Below, piece by piece: positions 8,669-17,092 of a stretch of DNA of 64,000 nucleotides. The number at the start of each line of letters is the position of its first letter. The first letter of the stretch is position 1. This DNA comes from Ignavibacteriales bacterium (GTDB taxonomy: Bacteria > Bacteroidota > Ignavibacteria > Ignavibacteriales > Ignavibacteriaceae): the NCBI GenBank assembly GCA_003538625.1, contig DPRR01000006.1, positions 124,001 through 188,000 on the forward strand, given 5' to 3'. The position numbers and the translations under genes are program-made. Under the pieces are notes generated by a model, which was not told the DNA's origin, did not search any database, and worked only from the letters and a program-made list of their open reading frames with translations.

Positions 8669-8782
8669 TTAACCTTGACGTTGTTTGTGTTTTGGGTTTT
8701 TGCAAATTACTCTTACAACACCCTTACGTTTAATAACTTTACATTTATCGCAAATCTTTTTAACAGATGCTCTAACTTTCAT
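8669..8782 (-). CDS. rpmJ: Large-subunit ribosomal protein bL36
   Basis: This 37-residue gene starts with ATG at 8780-8782 and ends with TAA at 8669-8671. The product begins MKVRASVKKICDKCKVI and carries the zinc ligands C11, C14, C27 and H32, so it is the zinc-binding form of bL36. It lies between infA and rpsM, its usual place. Confidence 0.95.
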   Translation of the reverse strand: MKVRASVKKICDKCKVIKRKGVVRVICKNPKHKQRQG

Positions 8783-8793
8783 TTTAATTATTC

Positions 8794-9012
8794 CTATTTA
8801 TACCTGTATGTAATTCTGCCTTTAGTTAGATCGTATGGAGAAAGTTCTATCGAAACTTTATCACCTGCCAGAATCTTTATAAAGTGCATTCTCATTTTTC
8901 CTGAAATATGTGCAAGTATTTGATGTCCGTTATCAAGCTTTACCTTAAATGTGGCATTTGGTAAAGTTTCTGTAATTATACCATCTATTTTAATCGGACC
9001 TTGTTTTGCCAT
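8794..9012 (-). CDS. infA: Translation initiation factor IF-1
   Basis: IF-1 is a single OB-fold protein of 72 residues that occupies the A site during initiation. The sequence keeps the family features: start MAKQGPIKIDG, GHQILAHISGKMRMHFIKIL, and the ending SPYDLTKGRITYRYK. Its ATG follows the map stop codon with no gap, so translation of the two is probably coupled. Confidence 0.98.
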   Translation of the reverse strand: MAKQGPIKIDGIITETLPNATFKVKLDNGHQILAHISGKMRMHFIKILAGDKVSIELSPYDLTKGRITYRYK

Positions 9013-9774
9013 TTAACAAATACTTAAAATTTCCGGATTATTATTATTTATTAAAACAGTATGTTCAAAATGTGCTGAAGCAGATCCATCAGCAGTTAAA
9101 ATTGTCCATCCATCCGCTGCAGTAAACACATCATATTTACCGGCATTTACCATAGGTTCAATCGCTATTGTCATTCCATTTTTTAACTTTGCACCTGTTC
9201 CTTTTCTTCCGAAATTAGGAATTGAAGGATCCTCGTGCAAAAATTTACCAACACCGTGTCCGCAAAGATCTCTTACGATTGAAAATCCATGTGATTCAAC
9301 GTAAACTTGAACAGCATTAGAAATATCGTGAACTCTGTTGCCTGCTATTGTCTGTTCTATCCCAAGTTGCAATGAACGTTCAGTAACATCCATTAATTTT
9401 TTCTTTTCATCCGAAACATTACCAATCGCTACAGTAATTGCAGCATCACCAAAAAATCCATTCTTAAGAACACCGATATCCAGTGAAATAATTTCACCTT
9501 CCTTTAGGGTTCTTGATCCCGGGATACCGTGAACAACTTCATCATCTACAGAAGCACAGATTGAACCCGGAAAACCTGGAGCACCACCCTGCGAATAATT
9601 CTTGAAAGCGGGCGTTGCATTATTGCTTCTAATATAATCTTCTGCAATTTTATCCAACTCTAAAGTTGATATCCCCTGTTTAACCTTTGATTTGAGCAGT
9701 TGAAGTGTTTCTGCAACTATTCTGCTACTCTCTCTAATATAATCTATTTCTTTTTTTGATTTTATTAAAATCAC
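9013..9774 (-). CDS. map: Methionine aminopeptidase, type I
   Basis: The 253-residue enzyme removes the initiator methionine from nascent proteins. The metal ligands of the pita-bread fold are visible: Asp in SLDIGVLKNG and in FFGDAAIT, His in GHGVGKFLHEDPSIPNFG, Glu in AIEPMV, and Glu in HFEHTVLI. The substrate-binding His lies in VDDEVVHGIPG. There is no N-terminal extension, as in bacterial type I enzymes. It sits between secY and infA, a common arrangement in this group. Confidence 0.97.
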   Translation of the reverse strand: MILIKSKKEIDYIRESSRIVAETLQLLKSKVKQGISTLELDKIAEDYIRSNNATPAFKNYSQGGAPGFPGSICASVDDEVVHGIPGSRTLKEGEIISLDIGVLKNGFFGDAAITVAIGNVSDEKKKLMDVTERSLQLGIEQTIAGNRVHDISNAVQVYVESHGFSIVRDLCGHGVGKFLHEDPSIPNFGRKGTGAKLKNGMTIAIEPMVNAGKYDVFTAADGWTILTADGSASAHFEHTVLINNNNPEILSIC

Positions 9775-9780
9775 GAATTA

Positions 9781-11115
9781 CTATCTACGACCTTTAATCT
9801 TACCCGATTTCATAAAGCCATCATAATGTCTCATCAGCAAATGAGATTCAATTTGCTGCAAAGTATCAAGTGCAACACCAACGATAATCAATAAACTTGT
9901 ACCGCCAAAAAACTGTGCAAAACTTCCCGAAACGCCCCAGGCAGAAACGAATGCGGGCAATATTGCAATAATTGCTAAAAATATAGAACCGGGTAATGTA
10001 ATCTTTGTTAATATATTATCAATAAATTCTGATGTTTGTTTTCCTGGTCTTATTCCCGGAATAAATCCACCTTGTTTTTTCATGTTATCTGCAACATCTT
10101 TTGGATTAAAAGCTATTGCAGTATAAAAATAAGTAAAGAATATAATCATCAGTGCATAAATAGTTGAATATATCGGCGAATGATATTGGAACCAACCTCC
10201 TACCATCTGTAAAAATTCATTATCAGGAAAAAAAGATAATACAGTTGTAGGAATGAACATTATGGATTGAGCAAAAATTATCGGCATAACACCTGCAGTA
10301 TTAACTCTTAAAGGAATATACTGCGTAACTCCGCCATAAACTTTTCTTCCAACTACTCTTTTTGCATATTGAACAGGTATTTTTCTTGTTCCCTGTGTAA
10401 CAAGTACAACACCTGCAATAATAAAGAACATAAAGGCCAAAATTATTATTTCTATTATAATTGATCTTTGTCCAGCAGAGATTAATCTAATTTCATCAAA
10501 AATTGAATGCGGGAAACGAGCAATAATTCCTATGAATATTATAAGTGAAATTCCGTTACCAATACCTTTATCAGTAATCTGCTCACCCATCCACATCATA
10601 AACATTGTACCAGCTGTTAAGATTACAATTGTTGAAACCACCCAGCCAATTCCCTGTACAGCTTCCGGAACTATTGATAAGCCCTGAACCTGGATATTTA
10701 ATAATCTTACGGTAACACCCCAAGCTTGCAAAGCAGAAATAAGCACAGTGCCGTATCTGGTTAACTGCGTAATCTTTTTTCTTCCCTCTTCACCTTCTTG
10801 CTGCAGTTTCTGGAAATAAGGGACAACAGCACCCATCAATTGCAAAATGATTGATGCAGATATATAAGGCATAATTCCAAGCGCAAAAATTGCTGCATTA
10901 GAAAACGCGCCACCTACAAACAGATCATACAATCCAAATAGATTGTCGGAGGATGAGTTTTTCATACTTTCTGATAAAAGAACTGCATCAACACCGGGTA
11001 TTGTTAGATGTGATCCCAATCTAACAATAAACAACAAAGCTAATGTGTATAAAATACGTTGTCTTAGTTCGTGGATCTTAAAAATATTTCTGAATGTATC
11101 TGTAAATTTTGACAT
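9781..11115 (-). CDS. secY: Protein translocase subunit SecY
   Basis: SecY is the pore of the Sec translocon in the inner membrane. The 444-residue protein shows the expected ten hydrophobic segments. It also has family motifs such as LGIMPYISASIILQL near the plug-side helices, KIPVQYAKR, and FNPKDVADNMKKQGGFIPGI in the cytoplasmic loop. It lies after rplO and 6 bases before map. Its partner SecE is encoded at the start of this same cluster. Confidence 0.98.
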   Translation of the reverse strand: MSKFTDTFRNIFKIHELRQRILYTLALLFIVRLGSHLTIPGVDAVLLSESMKNSSSDNLFGLYDLFVGGAFSNAAIFALGIMPYISASIILQLMGAVVPYFQKLQQEGEEGRKKITQLTRYGTVLISALQAWGVTVRLLNIQVQGLSIVPEAVQGIGWVVSTIVILTAGTMFMMWMGEQITDKGIGNGISLIIFIGIIARFPHSIFDEIRLISAGQRSIIIEIIILAFMFFIIAGVVLVTQGTRKIPVQYAKRVVGRKVYGGVTQYIPLRVNTAGVMPIIFAQSIMFIPTTVLSFFPDNEFLQMVGGWFQYHSPIYSTIYALMIIFFTYFYTAIAFNPKDVADNMKKQGGFIPGIRPGKQTSEFIDNILTKITLPGSIFLAIIAILPAFVSAWGVSGSFAQFFGGTSLLIIVGVALDTLQQIESHLLMRHYDGFMKSGKIKGRR

Positions 11116-11127
11116 CTGTTTTTTATG

Positions 11128-11586
11128 CTATACTTTGGTTATAGTTCCACCAGCTGCTTCAATTTTTTGTTGAGCTGATTTACTGAAATCAGTAACTGCT
11201 AAGTTTAATTTAGATTTAATATCACCTTTACCTAAAATTTTAACAGGTTTTTTTGAGCTTGAAACTAAGCCTAATTTCTTTAACTCTTCTGCATTCAAGG
11301 TTTGATCTTTAATCACTTTTGCATCAACTAATCTTTGAAGCGAATTCAGATTAACAACCTGGTATTCAATTTTAAAAATATTTGTGAATCCAAATTTTGG
11401 TACTCTTCTTTGAAGCGGCATCTGACCGCCTTCAAACCAGGCTTTATGTTTTGCACCTGATCTTGACATCTGGCCATTCATACCTCTGGTAGATTGGTTA
11501 CCATGTCCTGAGCCTTCACCACGACCAACTCTTTTACGATTTTTTCTAGAACCTTTTGCGTACTTAAGATTGCTTAAAATATCCAT
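11128..11586 (-). CDS. rplO: Large-subunit ribosomal protein uL15
   Basis: The 152-residue protein bridges several 23S rRNA domains late in 50S assembly. The glycine-rich basic N-terminal half (RKRVGRGEGSGHGNQSTRG, then KAWFEGGQMPLQRRVPKFGF) and the C-terminal KILGKGDIKSKL segment are typical. It sits between rpmD and secY, 12 bases from secY. Confidence 0.98.
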   Translation of the reverse strand: MDILSNLKYAKGSRKNRKRVGRGEGSGHGNQSTRGMNGQMSRSGAKHKAWFEGGQMPLQRRVPKFGFTNIFKIEYQVVNLNSLQRLVDAKVIKDQTLNAEELKKLGLVSSSKKPVKILGKGDIKSKLNLAVTDFSKSAQQKIEAAGGTITKV

Positions 11587-11598
11587 TATAAAACCTTA

Positions 11599-11784
11599 CT
11601 AATCTTTTAATTCTTCTACTTTAACCAAGTGAATTACTTTTTGTACCATTCCTCTAATCTGAGGAGTATCATTGTGAATCTTTACCCAATTTGGTCTGCC
11701 TAAACCTAAAGCTTCAATTGTAGCTTTTTGATTTTTAGGTCTGTCGATAACACTTCTTGTTTGAGTAATTTTAATTTTTGCCAT
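11599..11784 (-). CDS. rpmD: Large-subunit ribosomal protein uL30
   Basis: The 61-residue protein is the short bacterial form of uL30. It shows the family pattern: basic start MAKIKITQTRSVI, then ATIEALGLGRPN and the conserved VQKVIHLVKVEEL ending. It lies between rpsE and rplO with spacings of about 10 bases. Confidence 0.97.
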   Translation of the reverse strand: MAKIKITQTRSVIDRPKNQKATIEALGLGRPNWVKIHNDTPQIRGMVQKVIHLVKVEELKD

Positions 11785-11794
11785 TTTCTTATCC

Positions 11795-12319
11795 TCAGTT
11801 GGAGCTAATAAACAAATCTTTTACAGTAATGCCTCTCTTTGAAGCCATTTTCCTTGCATCAATCTGCTTTAACAGACCATCAAGTGTTGCCTTAACCTGA
11901 TTGTGTGGATTACTTGAACCGAGTGACTTTGTAAGTATATCAGTAATGCCAGCAGCTTCTAAAACTGCTCTTACTCCGCCGCCTGCAATTAATCCTGTAC
12001 CTGGAGATGCTGGTTTTAATAAAACTTTACCGGCGCCAAACTTTCCTATAATTTCGTGAGCTACAGTTCCTTTTATAAGGGAAACTTTAACAACGTTTTT
12101 CTTAGCATCATCAATACCTTTGGAAATTGCATCGGTAACTTCATTGGCCTTACCGAGACCAACTCCAACAGTACCGTTTCCGTTACCAACGACTACAATG
12201 GCATTAAAGCTGAATCGGCGACCACCTTTAACAACTTTAGCAACTCTATTAATGTGAACAACTTTTTCTTTAAGTCCTTCAGTATCAGTTGATTTTACAG
12301 CTTTCAAATAAATCTCCAA
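11795..12319 (-). CDS. rpsE: Small-subunit ribosomal protein uS5
   Basis: uS5 lines the mRNA entry channel and affects decoding accuracy. The 174-residue product has the S5 N-terminal RNA-binding segment (VVKGGRRFSFNAIVVVGNGN) and the C-terminal domain with SPGTGLIAGGGVRAVLEAAG. It is separated from rplR upstream by a tRNA-Gln gene and about 36 bases, an interruption not normally present between these two genes. Confidence 0.98.
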   Translation of the reverse strand: MEIYLKAVKSTDTEGLKEKVVHINRVAKVVKGGRRFSFNAIVVVGNGNGTVGVGLGKANEVTDAISKGIDDAKKNVVKVSLIKGTVAHEIIGKFGAGKVLLKPASPGTGLIAGGGVRAVLEAAGITDILTKSLGSSNPHNQVKATLDGLLKQIDARKMASKRGITVKDLFISSN

Positions 12320-12355
12320 ACAATCTTAATTAAATAAATTTTCTTCTTAACACTT

Positions 12356-12429
12356 TGGCTGCCGGAAGAGGACTCGAACCTCTACAGACGCCTCCAAAGG
12401 GCGTAGTCCTGCCATTAGACGATCCGGCA
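12356..12429 (-). tRNA. tRNA-Gln (anticodon TTG), with encoded CCA
   Basis: On the minus strand the sequence folds into a full cloverleaf. The acceptor stem TGCCGGA pairs with TCCGGCA, the anticodon loop CTTTGGA gives anticodon TTG, and the T arm contains GGTTCGAGTCC. A G discriminator and an encoded CCA end complete it. It starts 4 bases after the rplR stop codon and ends 36 bases before rpsE, so it is embedded in the spc operon and must be cut from the ribosomal-protein message unless it has its own promoter. It is the only one of the five tRNAs here that encodes its CCA. Confidence 0.95.
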
Positions 12430-12433
12430 ATTA

Positions 12434-12799
12434 TCAAAATTTTAATCCGGCTTCACGAGCACCTTCGGCAATAGCTTGAACTCGTCCGTGATATCTATAA
12501 CCATTACGATCAAAAACTACATTAGTTATTTTTTTCTCTAATGCTTTTTTTGCAACCAAACTTCCAACAAGTTTACTTTTTGAAATTTTGCCTTTAGAAT
12601 TTTTAACTTCATCAGCAAGTTCTTTTGATAATGATGAAGCCGCAACTAAAGTATTACCTGTTGAATCATCAATTATTTGCACGTAAACCTGGTTAAGGCT
12701 TCTATAGATAGTAAGTCTTGGAACTTCCGAAGTTCCGGAAATTTTTTTTCTGATTCTTGTTTTTGATCTTAATCTTGAATTTGTATTTCGCTTAATCAT
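12434..12799 (-). CDS. rplR: Large-subunit ribosomal protein uL18
   Basis: The 121-residue protein binds 5S rRNA in the central protuberance. The family pattern is clear: VPRLTIYRSLNQVYVQIIDD, LVAASSLSKEL and the C-terminal DRNGYRYHGRVQAIAEGARE. It follows rplF by 22 bases, and the tRNA-Gln gene begins 4 bases after its stop. Confidence 0.98.
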   Translation of the reverse strand: MIKRNTNSRLRSKTRIRKKISGTSEVPRLTIYRSLNQVYVQIIDDSTGNTLVAASSLSKELADEVKNSKGKISKSKLVGSLVAKKALEKKITNVVFDRNGYRYHGRVQAIAEGAREAGLKF

Positions 12800-12821
12800 T
12801 TTAGTCTAAACTCCATTAGAA

Positions 12822-13361
12822 TTATTTACCTGCTGTCTTGCCGGCTTTTCTCAAAATCTGTTCATTAGAGTATTTGATACCCTTGCCTTTATAAGGTTCT
12901 GGTTTTCTTAAAGATCTAATCTTAGCGGCAACCTGACCAACAAGCTGTTTATCAATTCCTGAAACAACGATGTGAGTTGGTGTCGGTGCTTCAATCTTTA
13001 TTCCGGTCGGCGGCATAAAGTAAATCGGATGCGAATATCCCATATTCAATAAAAGGTTTACTCCTTTTAACTCAACTTTATAACCTACACCTACCACATC
13101 CAGTTCTTTTTTGTACTCATCATTTACACCAAGAACCATGTTTTGAATTAATGCACGTGTTAATCCATGCAATGCTCTGTTCTCTTTAAGATCATCAGGT
13201 CTTTTAACTTCAATTTGGGCATCCTTCATCTCAACTTTCATTTGAGGATGAATTGCTCGCTGAAGTTCACCTTTAGGGCCTTTAACTTTTACAAAATTGC
13301 CATCCAAAGTAACTGTTACGCCTTTTGGGATTTCAATTATTTTTTTTCCAATTCTTGACAC
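12822..13361 (-). CDS. rplF: Large-subunit ribosomal protein uL6
   Basis: The 179-residue protein has two related RNA-binding domains and sits near the sarcin-ricin loop. Start MSRIGKKIIEIPKGV and the C-terminal PEPYKGKGIKYSNEQILRKA are typical. The start codon is GTG (13359-13361), supported by GGAG a few bases upstream. It lies between rpsH and rplR. Confidence 0.98.
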   Translation of the reverse strand: MSRIGKKIIEIPKGVTVTLDGNFVKVKGPKGELQRAIHPQMKVEMKDAQIEVKRPDDLKENRALHGLTRALIQNMVLGVNDEYKKELDVVGVGYKVELKGVNLLLNMGYSHPIYFMPPTGIKIEAPTPTHIVVSGIDKQLVGQVAAKIRSLRKPEPYKGKGIKYSNEQILRKAGKTAGK

Positions 13362-13384
13362 TTTAAATCTCCATCAAAAAAATA

Positions 13385-13780
13385 TTACCAGATATAACAA
13401 ATTACTTCACCGCCAACAGCCTGGCTTCTTGCTTCTTTGTCTGTCATCAAACCTTTTGAAGTGGAGATAACAGCTGTTCCTAATCCATTCAGAACTCTTG
13501 GCAGTTCGGAAGCATCTTTATAAATACGCAATCCCGGTTTACTAATTCTTTTCAATCCAGAAATTGCACTCGAGCCATCACGATACTTAAGTTGAATTTT
13601 GATTACATTTTGTTTGCTATCTTCAACAATAGAATAATCGTGAATAAAACTTTCTTTCTTTAAAATTTCTGCTAATCCTTGCTTCATTTTTGAAGCAGGA
13701 ATTTCTACTCTTAACTTCTTTGCTTTTGAAGCGTTTCTTATTCTTAGCAAAAAATCTGAAATCGGATCAGTTACTGACAT
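13385..13780 (-). CDS. rpsH: Small-subunit ribosomal protein uS8
   Basis: uS8 is a primary binder of the central domain of 16S rRNA and is the usual translational repressor of the spc operon in bacteria. The 131-residue product begins MSVTDPISDFLLRIRNA and ends with the conserved GLMTDKEARSQAVGGEVICY segment. It lies 12 bases after rpsN. Confidence 0.98.
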   Translation of the reverse strand: MSVTDPISDFLLRIRNASKAKKLRVEIPASKMKQGLAEILKKESFIHDYSIVEDSKQNVIKIQLKYRDGSSAISGLKRISKPGLRIYKDASELPRVLNGLGTAVISTSKGLMTDKEARSQAVGGEVICYIW

Positions 13781-13792
13781 ATAAATACACTC

Positions 13793-14062
13793 CTACCAAC
13801 TTGATTTTTTTAATCCTGGAATCTCACCTCTGAGAGCCATCTCTCTGAGGACCAATCTAGATACGCCAAATTTACGATAGTAAGATCTTCCTCTACCAGT
13901 AAACATGCAACGATTTTTTAATCTAACAGGAGATGAATTGCGAGGCAGCTTTTGTAAACCTTCGTAATCACCTTTTTCTTTTAGTTCTTCTCTAAGTTTC
14001 TTGTACTTTTCATTAAGCTTTCTTCTTTTTGCATCACGGGCAATTATACTAAGTCTTGCCAT
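13793..14062 (-). CDS. rpsN: Small-subunit ribosomal protein uS14 (zinc-free form)
   Basis: The 89-residue protein sits in the 30S head. It lacks the CxxC zinc motifs of the short form and has the longer N-terminal half (RDAKRRKLNEKYKKLREEL), so it is the zinc-independent type. The C-terminal core RNRC-like segment (VRLKNRCMFTGRGRSYYRKF) and the ending GLKKSSW are conserved. It lies between rplE and rpsH. Confidence 0.97.
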   Translation of the reverse strand: MARLSIIARDAKRRKLNEKYKKLREELKEKGDYEGLQKLPRNSSPVRLKNRCMFTGRGRSYYRKFGVSRLVLREMALRGEIPGLKKSSW

Positions 14063-14080
14063 TAAGTCTCCTTTAAATCC

Positions 14081-14728
14081 TTATTTAACTTCTTTTTTTC
14101 TAAATGGAATTCCAAATGATTTTAATAACTCAAACGCTTCATTATCTGTTTTTGCGGTTGTAACCAAAGTAATATCCATACCCATAACTCTTGTAATTTT
14201 ATCTACATTAATTTCAGGAAAGATAATTTGTTCTTTAACTCCAAGAGTGTAATTTCCTCTTCCATCAAAAGATTTATCTGATAGGCCTTTAAAATCTCTA
14301 ACGCGCGGTAAAGCAATATTTATCAATCTATCAAGAAATTCATACATTCTTTCTTTGCGCAGCGTAACCATAGCGCCAATATTCATGTTCTCACGCAATT
14401 TAAAGTTTGATATAGCTTTTTTAGATTTCCTTACACTAACTTTTTGACCGGTAATGGTTTCAAGCTCTTTAACGGCTTCATCCATAATCTTCTGATCTGC
14501 TACTGCAGCACCAACACCCATATTAACAACAATCTTATCCAATTTTGGAGCCTGCATTACACTTTTATAATTAAAAGTTTTAACCATAGCTGGAACGATT
14601 TCTTTTTTATAAATATCACCAAGTCTGGGTGAAATTTTAATTTCCTTTTCAGTTGAAGCTGCGGTTTCTTTACCCGTTCCTTTTTTCTGAGGTTCTTTAT
14701 CTGATTTTTTTGTTTTCTTTTCAGCCAT
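14081..14728 (-). CDS. rplE: Large-subunit ribosomal protein uL5 with charged N-terminal extension
   Basis: uL5 binds 5S rRNA and contacts the 30S head. The core from about residue 34 (SPRLGDIYKKEIVPAMVKTF) to the end matches the usual 180-residue protein, including VRKSKKAISNFKLRE and RVRDFKGLSDKSFDGRGNY. The first 33 residues are an extra Lys/Glu/Thr-rich stretch with no in-frame ATG at the core boundary, so the extension appears real. It lies between rplX and rpsN. Confidence 0.96.
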   Translation of the reverse strand: MAEKKTKKSDKEPQKKGTGKETAASTEKEIKISPRLGDIYKKEIVPAMVKTFNYKSVMQAPKLDKIVVNMGVGAAVADQKIMDEAVKELETITGQKVSVRKSKKAISNFKLRENMNIGAMVTLRKERMYEFLDRLINIALPRVRDFKGLSDKSFDGRGNYTLGVKEQIIFPEINVDKITRVMGMDITLVTTAKTDNEAFELLKSFGIPFRKKEVK

Positions 14729-14758
14729 TTTTATTCAATTCTATTAAAATAAATTTAC

Positions 14759-15085
14759 TTAAGGAATCATCTCGCCAGAAACTTTGCTGACTCTGGCAAT
14801 TTTCTTTTTACCTGTTTTTTCATCTAAGATAACTCTTGCACCAATTCTTGTCGGTTCATTTGATTTTGGATCAAGAATCATAACATTAGATGAATGAATT
14901 GGAGCTTCTTTTTCCTGAATACCGCCCTGTGGTGCTTTTTGAGTCGGCTTTGTATGCCTTTTCCTAAGATTAATTCCTTCTATTATTAAACGAGAAGTTT
15001 TAGGAAATACTTTTAGTACTTTACCGGTTCTGCCTTTATCATTACCGGCAACAACCATTACATTATCATTTTTTCTAATTTTCAT
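14759..15085 (-). CDS. rplX: Large-subunit ribosomal protein uL24
   Basis: The 108-residue KOW-motif protein initiates 50S assembly. The KOW segment (KNDNVMVVAGNDKGRTGKVL) and the following INLRKRHTKPTQ are conserved. It lies 13 bases after rplN and precedes rplE. Confidence 0.98.
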   Translation of the reverse strand: MKIRKNDNVMVVAGNDKGRTGKVLKVFPKTSRLIIEGINLRKRHTKPTQKAPQGGIQEKEAPIHSSNVMILDPKSNEPTRIGARVILDEKTGKKKIARVSKVSGEMIP

Positions 15086-15098
15086 TTATCCAAAATCC

Positions 15099-15467
15099 TT
15101 ATATAACTTCTGGTGCTAAAGAAACAATTTTCATGAACTGTCGTTCTCTTAATTCTCTGGCAACTGGACCAAAAATACGGGTACCTCTCGGCTCATTTTG
15201 ATTATTGATCAGAACAGCAGCATTCTCATCAAATCTAATGTATGAGCCATCTTTTCTTCTAACTTCTTTTCTTGTTCTAACAATAACTGCCCGGGATACT
15301 TCACCTTTTTTTACAGTTCCATTTGGAATTGCTGTTTTTACTGATACAACTATCGTATCACCTACAGTAGCATATTTTCTATCACTACCACCAAGTACGC
15401 GGATGCATCTTACCCTTTTGGCGCCAGAATTATCTGCAACAATTAAATTGGTTTCTTCTTGAATCAT
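15099..15467 (-). CDS. rplN: Large-subunit ribosomal protein uL14
   Basis: The 122-residue protein lies at the subunit interface. It begins MIQEETNLIVADNSGAKRV and contains the conserved YIRFDENAAVLINNQNEPRG and GPVARELRERQFMKIVSLAP segments. It sits between rpsQ and rplX. Confidence 0.98.
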   Translation of the reverse strand: MIQEETNLIVADNSGAKRVRCIRVLGGSDRKYATVGDTIVVSVKTAIPNGTVKKGEVSRAVIVRTRKEVRRKDGSYIRFDENAAVLINNQNEPRGTRIFGPVARELRERQFMKIVSLAPEVI

Positions 15468-15481
15468 CTTATAAAATCTCC

Positions 15482-15739
15482 TTACTTGGCTTTTTCAACA
15501 ATTTCTACAAGACGCCATCTCTTATTTTTGCTAAGGGGGCGAGTTTCCATAATTTTAACTTTATCACCAATACCGCATTCTTTCTTTTCATCGTGAGCCA
15601 TTAACTTAGTAGTTTTCTTAAAATACTTTTTATAAATAGGATGTGGAACTTTTCTTTCGATTGCAACAGTGATTGTTTTGTCCATCTTATTGCTTACTAC
15701 TACCCCAATTCTGATTTTTCTTAAAGTGCGTTGTTCCAT
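15482..15739 (-). CDS. rpsQ: Small-subunit ribosomal protein uS17
   Basis: The 85-residue OB-fold protein is a primary 16S rRNA binder. It shows KIRIGVVVSNKMDKTITVAI, KKTTKLMAHDEKKECGIGD and the ending RPLSKNKRWRLVEIVEKA. It lies 4 bases after rpmC, suggesting translational coupling. Confidence 0.98.
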   Translation of the reverse strand: MEQRTLRKIRIGVVVSNKMDKTITVAIERKVPHPIYKKYFKKTTKLMAHDEKKECGIGDKVKIMETRPLSKNKRWRLVEIVEKAK

Positions 15740-15743
15740 CTTT

Positions 15744-15977
15744 TTAAGCTTTAGCTCCTTCCTTATTTTCTGTTTGAGCTACTTTTTCTTTTCTTAGTTT
15801 TTCAGCCAAAATAGTTTTCATTCTTGCAATATCTTTTTTAGCAAGCCCAAGTTTAGAAGTATTGTTCAATTGTTTAAGTTGATGAGAAAAGCGAAGATCT
15901 ACCAAGTTTTTTTCCTCTTCTTCAATTCGCTTAATAAGCTCATCGGTTTGCATTTCTTTTATCTCGTATAATTTCAT
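15744..15977 (-). CDS. rpmC: Large-subunit ribosomal protein uL29
   Basis: The 77-residue two-helix protein lies near the exit tunnel. The core (DELIKRIEEEEKNLVDLRFS, then LGLAKKDIARMKTILAEK) is typical. The last dozen residues form a charged tail slightly longer than usual. It lies between rplP and rpsQ. Confidence 0.96.
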   Translation of the reverse strand: MKLYEIKEMQTDELIKRIEEEEKNLVDLRFSHQLKQLNNTSKLGLAKKDIARMKTILAEKLRKEKVAQTENKEGAKA

Positions 15978-15994
15978 ATTCTTAAATTCTCTTA

Positions 15995-16405
15995 TTATTC
16001 AATATCTGGTCTGCTTACTACTTTAGTTTTTATAGGAAGTTTATGCGAACATAATTTTAATGCTTCGCTTGCCAATTCTCTGGAAATACCGGCAACTTCA
16101 AACATTACTCTTCCGGGTTTGATTACAGCAACCCAAAACTCAGGTGCTCCTTTACCTTTACCCATTCTTGTTTCAAGTGGCTTTTTGGAAACTGGTTTAT
16201 CAGGAAAAATTCTTATCCAAACTTTACCATCTCTTTTCATTTTTCTGGTAAGTGCAACACGACAAGCTTCGATCTGTCTGCTTGTTATCCAGGCTGGCTC
16301 CATTGCTTTTAAACCAAAATCTCCAAAAGCTACGGAACTACCTCTATAAGCTTTTCCTGCTCTTCTTCCGCGCTGCGATTTTCTATACTTAACTCTTTTG
16401 GGCAT
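15995..16405 (-). CDS. rplP: Large-subunit ribosomal protein uL16
   Basis: uL16 organises the A-site tRNA region of the 50S subunit. I chose the ATG at 16403-16405 because the family begins MPKRVKYRKSQRGR; an in-frame ATG two codons earlier (16411) is possible. The product is 136 residues with the conserved FGLKAMEPAWITSRQIEACR and MGKGKGAPEFWVAVI segments. It lies between rpsC and rpmC. Confidence 0.97.
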   Translation of the reverse strand: MPKRVKYRKSQRGRRAGKAYRGSSVAFGDFGLKAMEPAWITSRQIEACRVALTRKMKRDGKVWIRIFPDKPVSKKPLETRMGKGKGAPEFWVAVIKPGRVMFEVAGISRELASEALKLCSHKLPIKTKVVSRPDIE

Positions 16406-16434
16406 TAACATAAGAAAAAAACTCCTAAGCGATT

Positions 16435-17076
16435 TTATTCAGTAACTCTTTTGCCAAGGATCTCTCCACGGCAAATCCAAACTTTTATTCCTATAGAACC
16501 ATAAATTGTTTCGGCTCTTCCATTTGCATAATCAATGTCAGCTCTGATTGTATGAAGAGGAATTCTTCCTTCTTTGTACTGTTCAGTTCTAGCCATTTCA
16601 GCTCCACCAAGTCTTCCGGCACACATAATTCTTATGCCTTCAGCACCCATTCTCATAGCTGCTGTAATTGAAGTTTTCATTGCTCTTCTAAATGAAACTC
16701 TTCCGGCAAGCTGACTCGCAATATTTTCTGCAACTAAATAAGCATCTAATTCAGGTCTTTTAATTTCAGATATTTGCACCTTAACATCTTTGTTCGTAAT
16801 TCTCTTTAATTCTTCTTCAAGCTGAGTAATTTCTTTACCGGATTTACCGATAACAACACCTGGTCTTGAAGTATGAATTGTAAGAATTATATTTTTTGAA
16901 GTTCTATCAATCACAATTCTTGAAATCCCCGCTTTTTTAAGTCTGCTTCTTACATAAGTACGCAGCTTATCATCTTCTTTCAATTTTAATGCATAACTTT
17001 TATTTTCATACCAGTTAGAATCCCATCCTCTGATGACTCCAACTCTAAATCCTACGGGGTGTGTTTTTTGTCCCAA
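16435..17076 (-). CDS. rpsC: Small-subunit ribosomal protein uS3
   Basis: uS3 lies at the mRNA entry site and has helicase-related function. The 213-residue product begins MGQKTHPVGFRVGVIRGWDS, contains the KH domain motif (PGVVIGKSGKEITQLEEEL) and the C-terminal GRLGGAEMARTEQYKEGRIP segment. It lies between rplV and rplP. Confidence 0.98.
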   Translation of the reverse strand: MGQKTHPVGFRVGVIRGWDSNWYENKSYALKLKEDDKLRTYVRSRLKKAGISRIVIDRTSKNIILTIHTSRPGVVIGKSGKEITQLEEELKRITNKDVKVQISEIKRPELDAYLVAENIASQLAGRVSFRRAMKTSITAAMRMGAEGIRIMCAGRLGGAEMARTEQYKEGRIPLHTIRADIDYANGRAETIYGSIGIKVWICRGEILGKRVTE

Positions 17077-17092
17077 AAATCTATCTCCTTAA

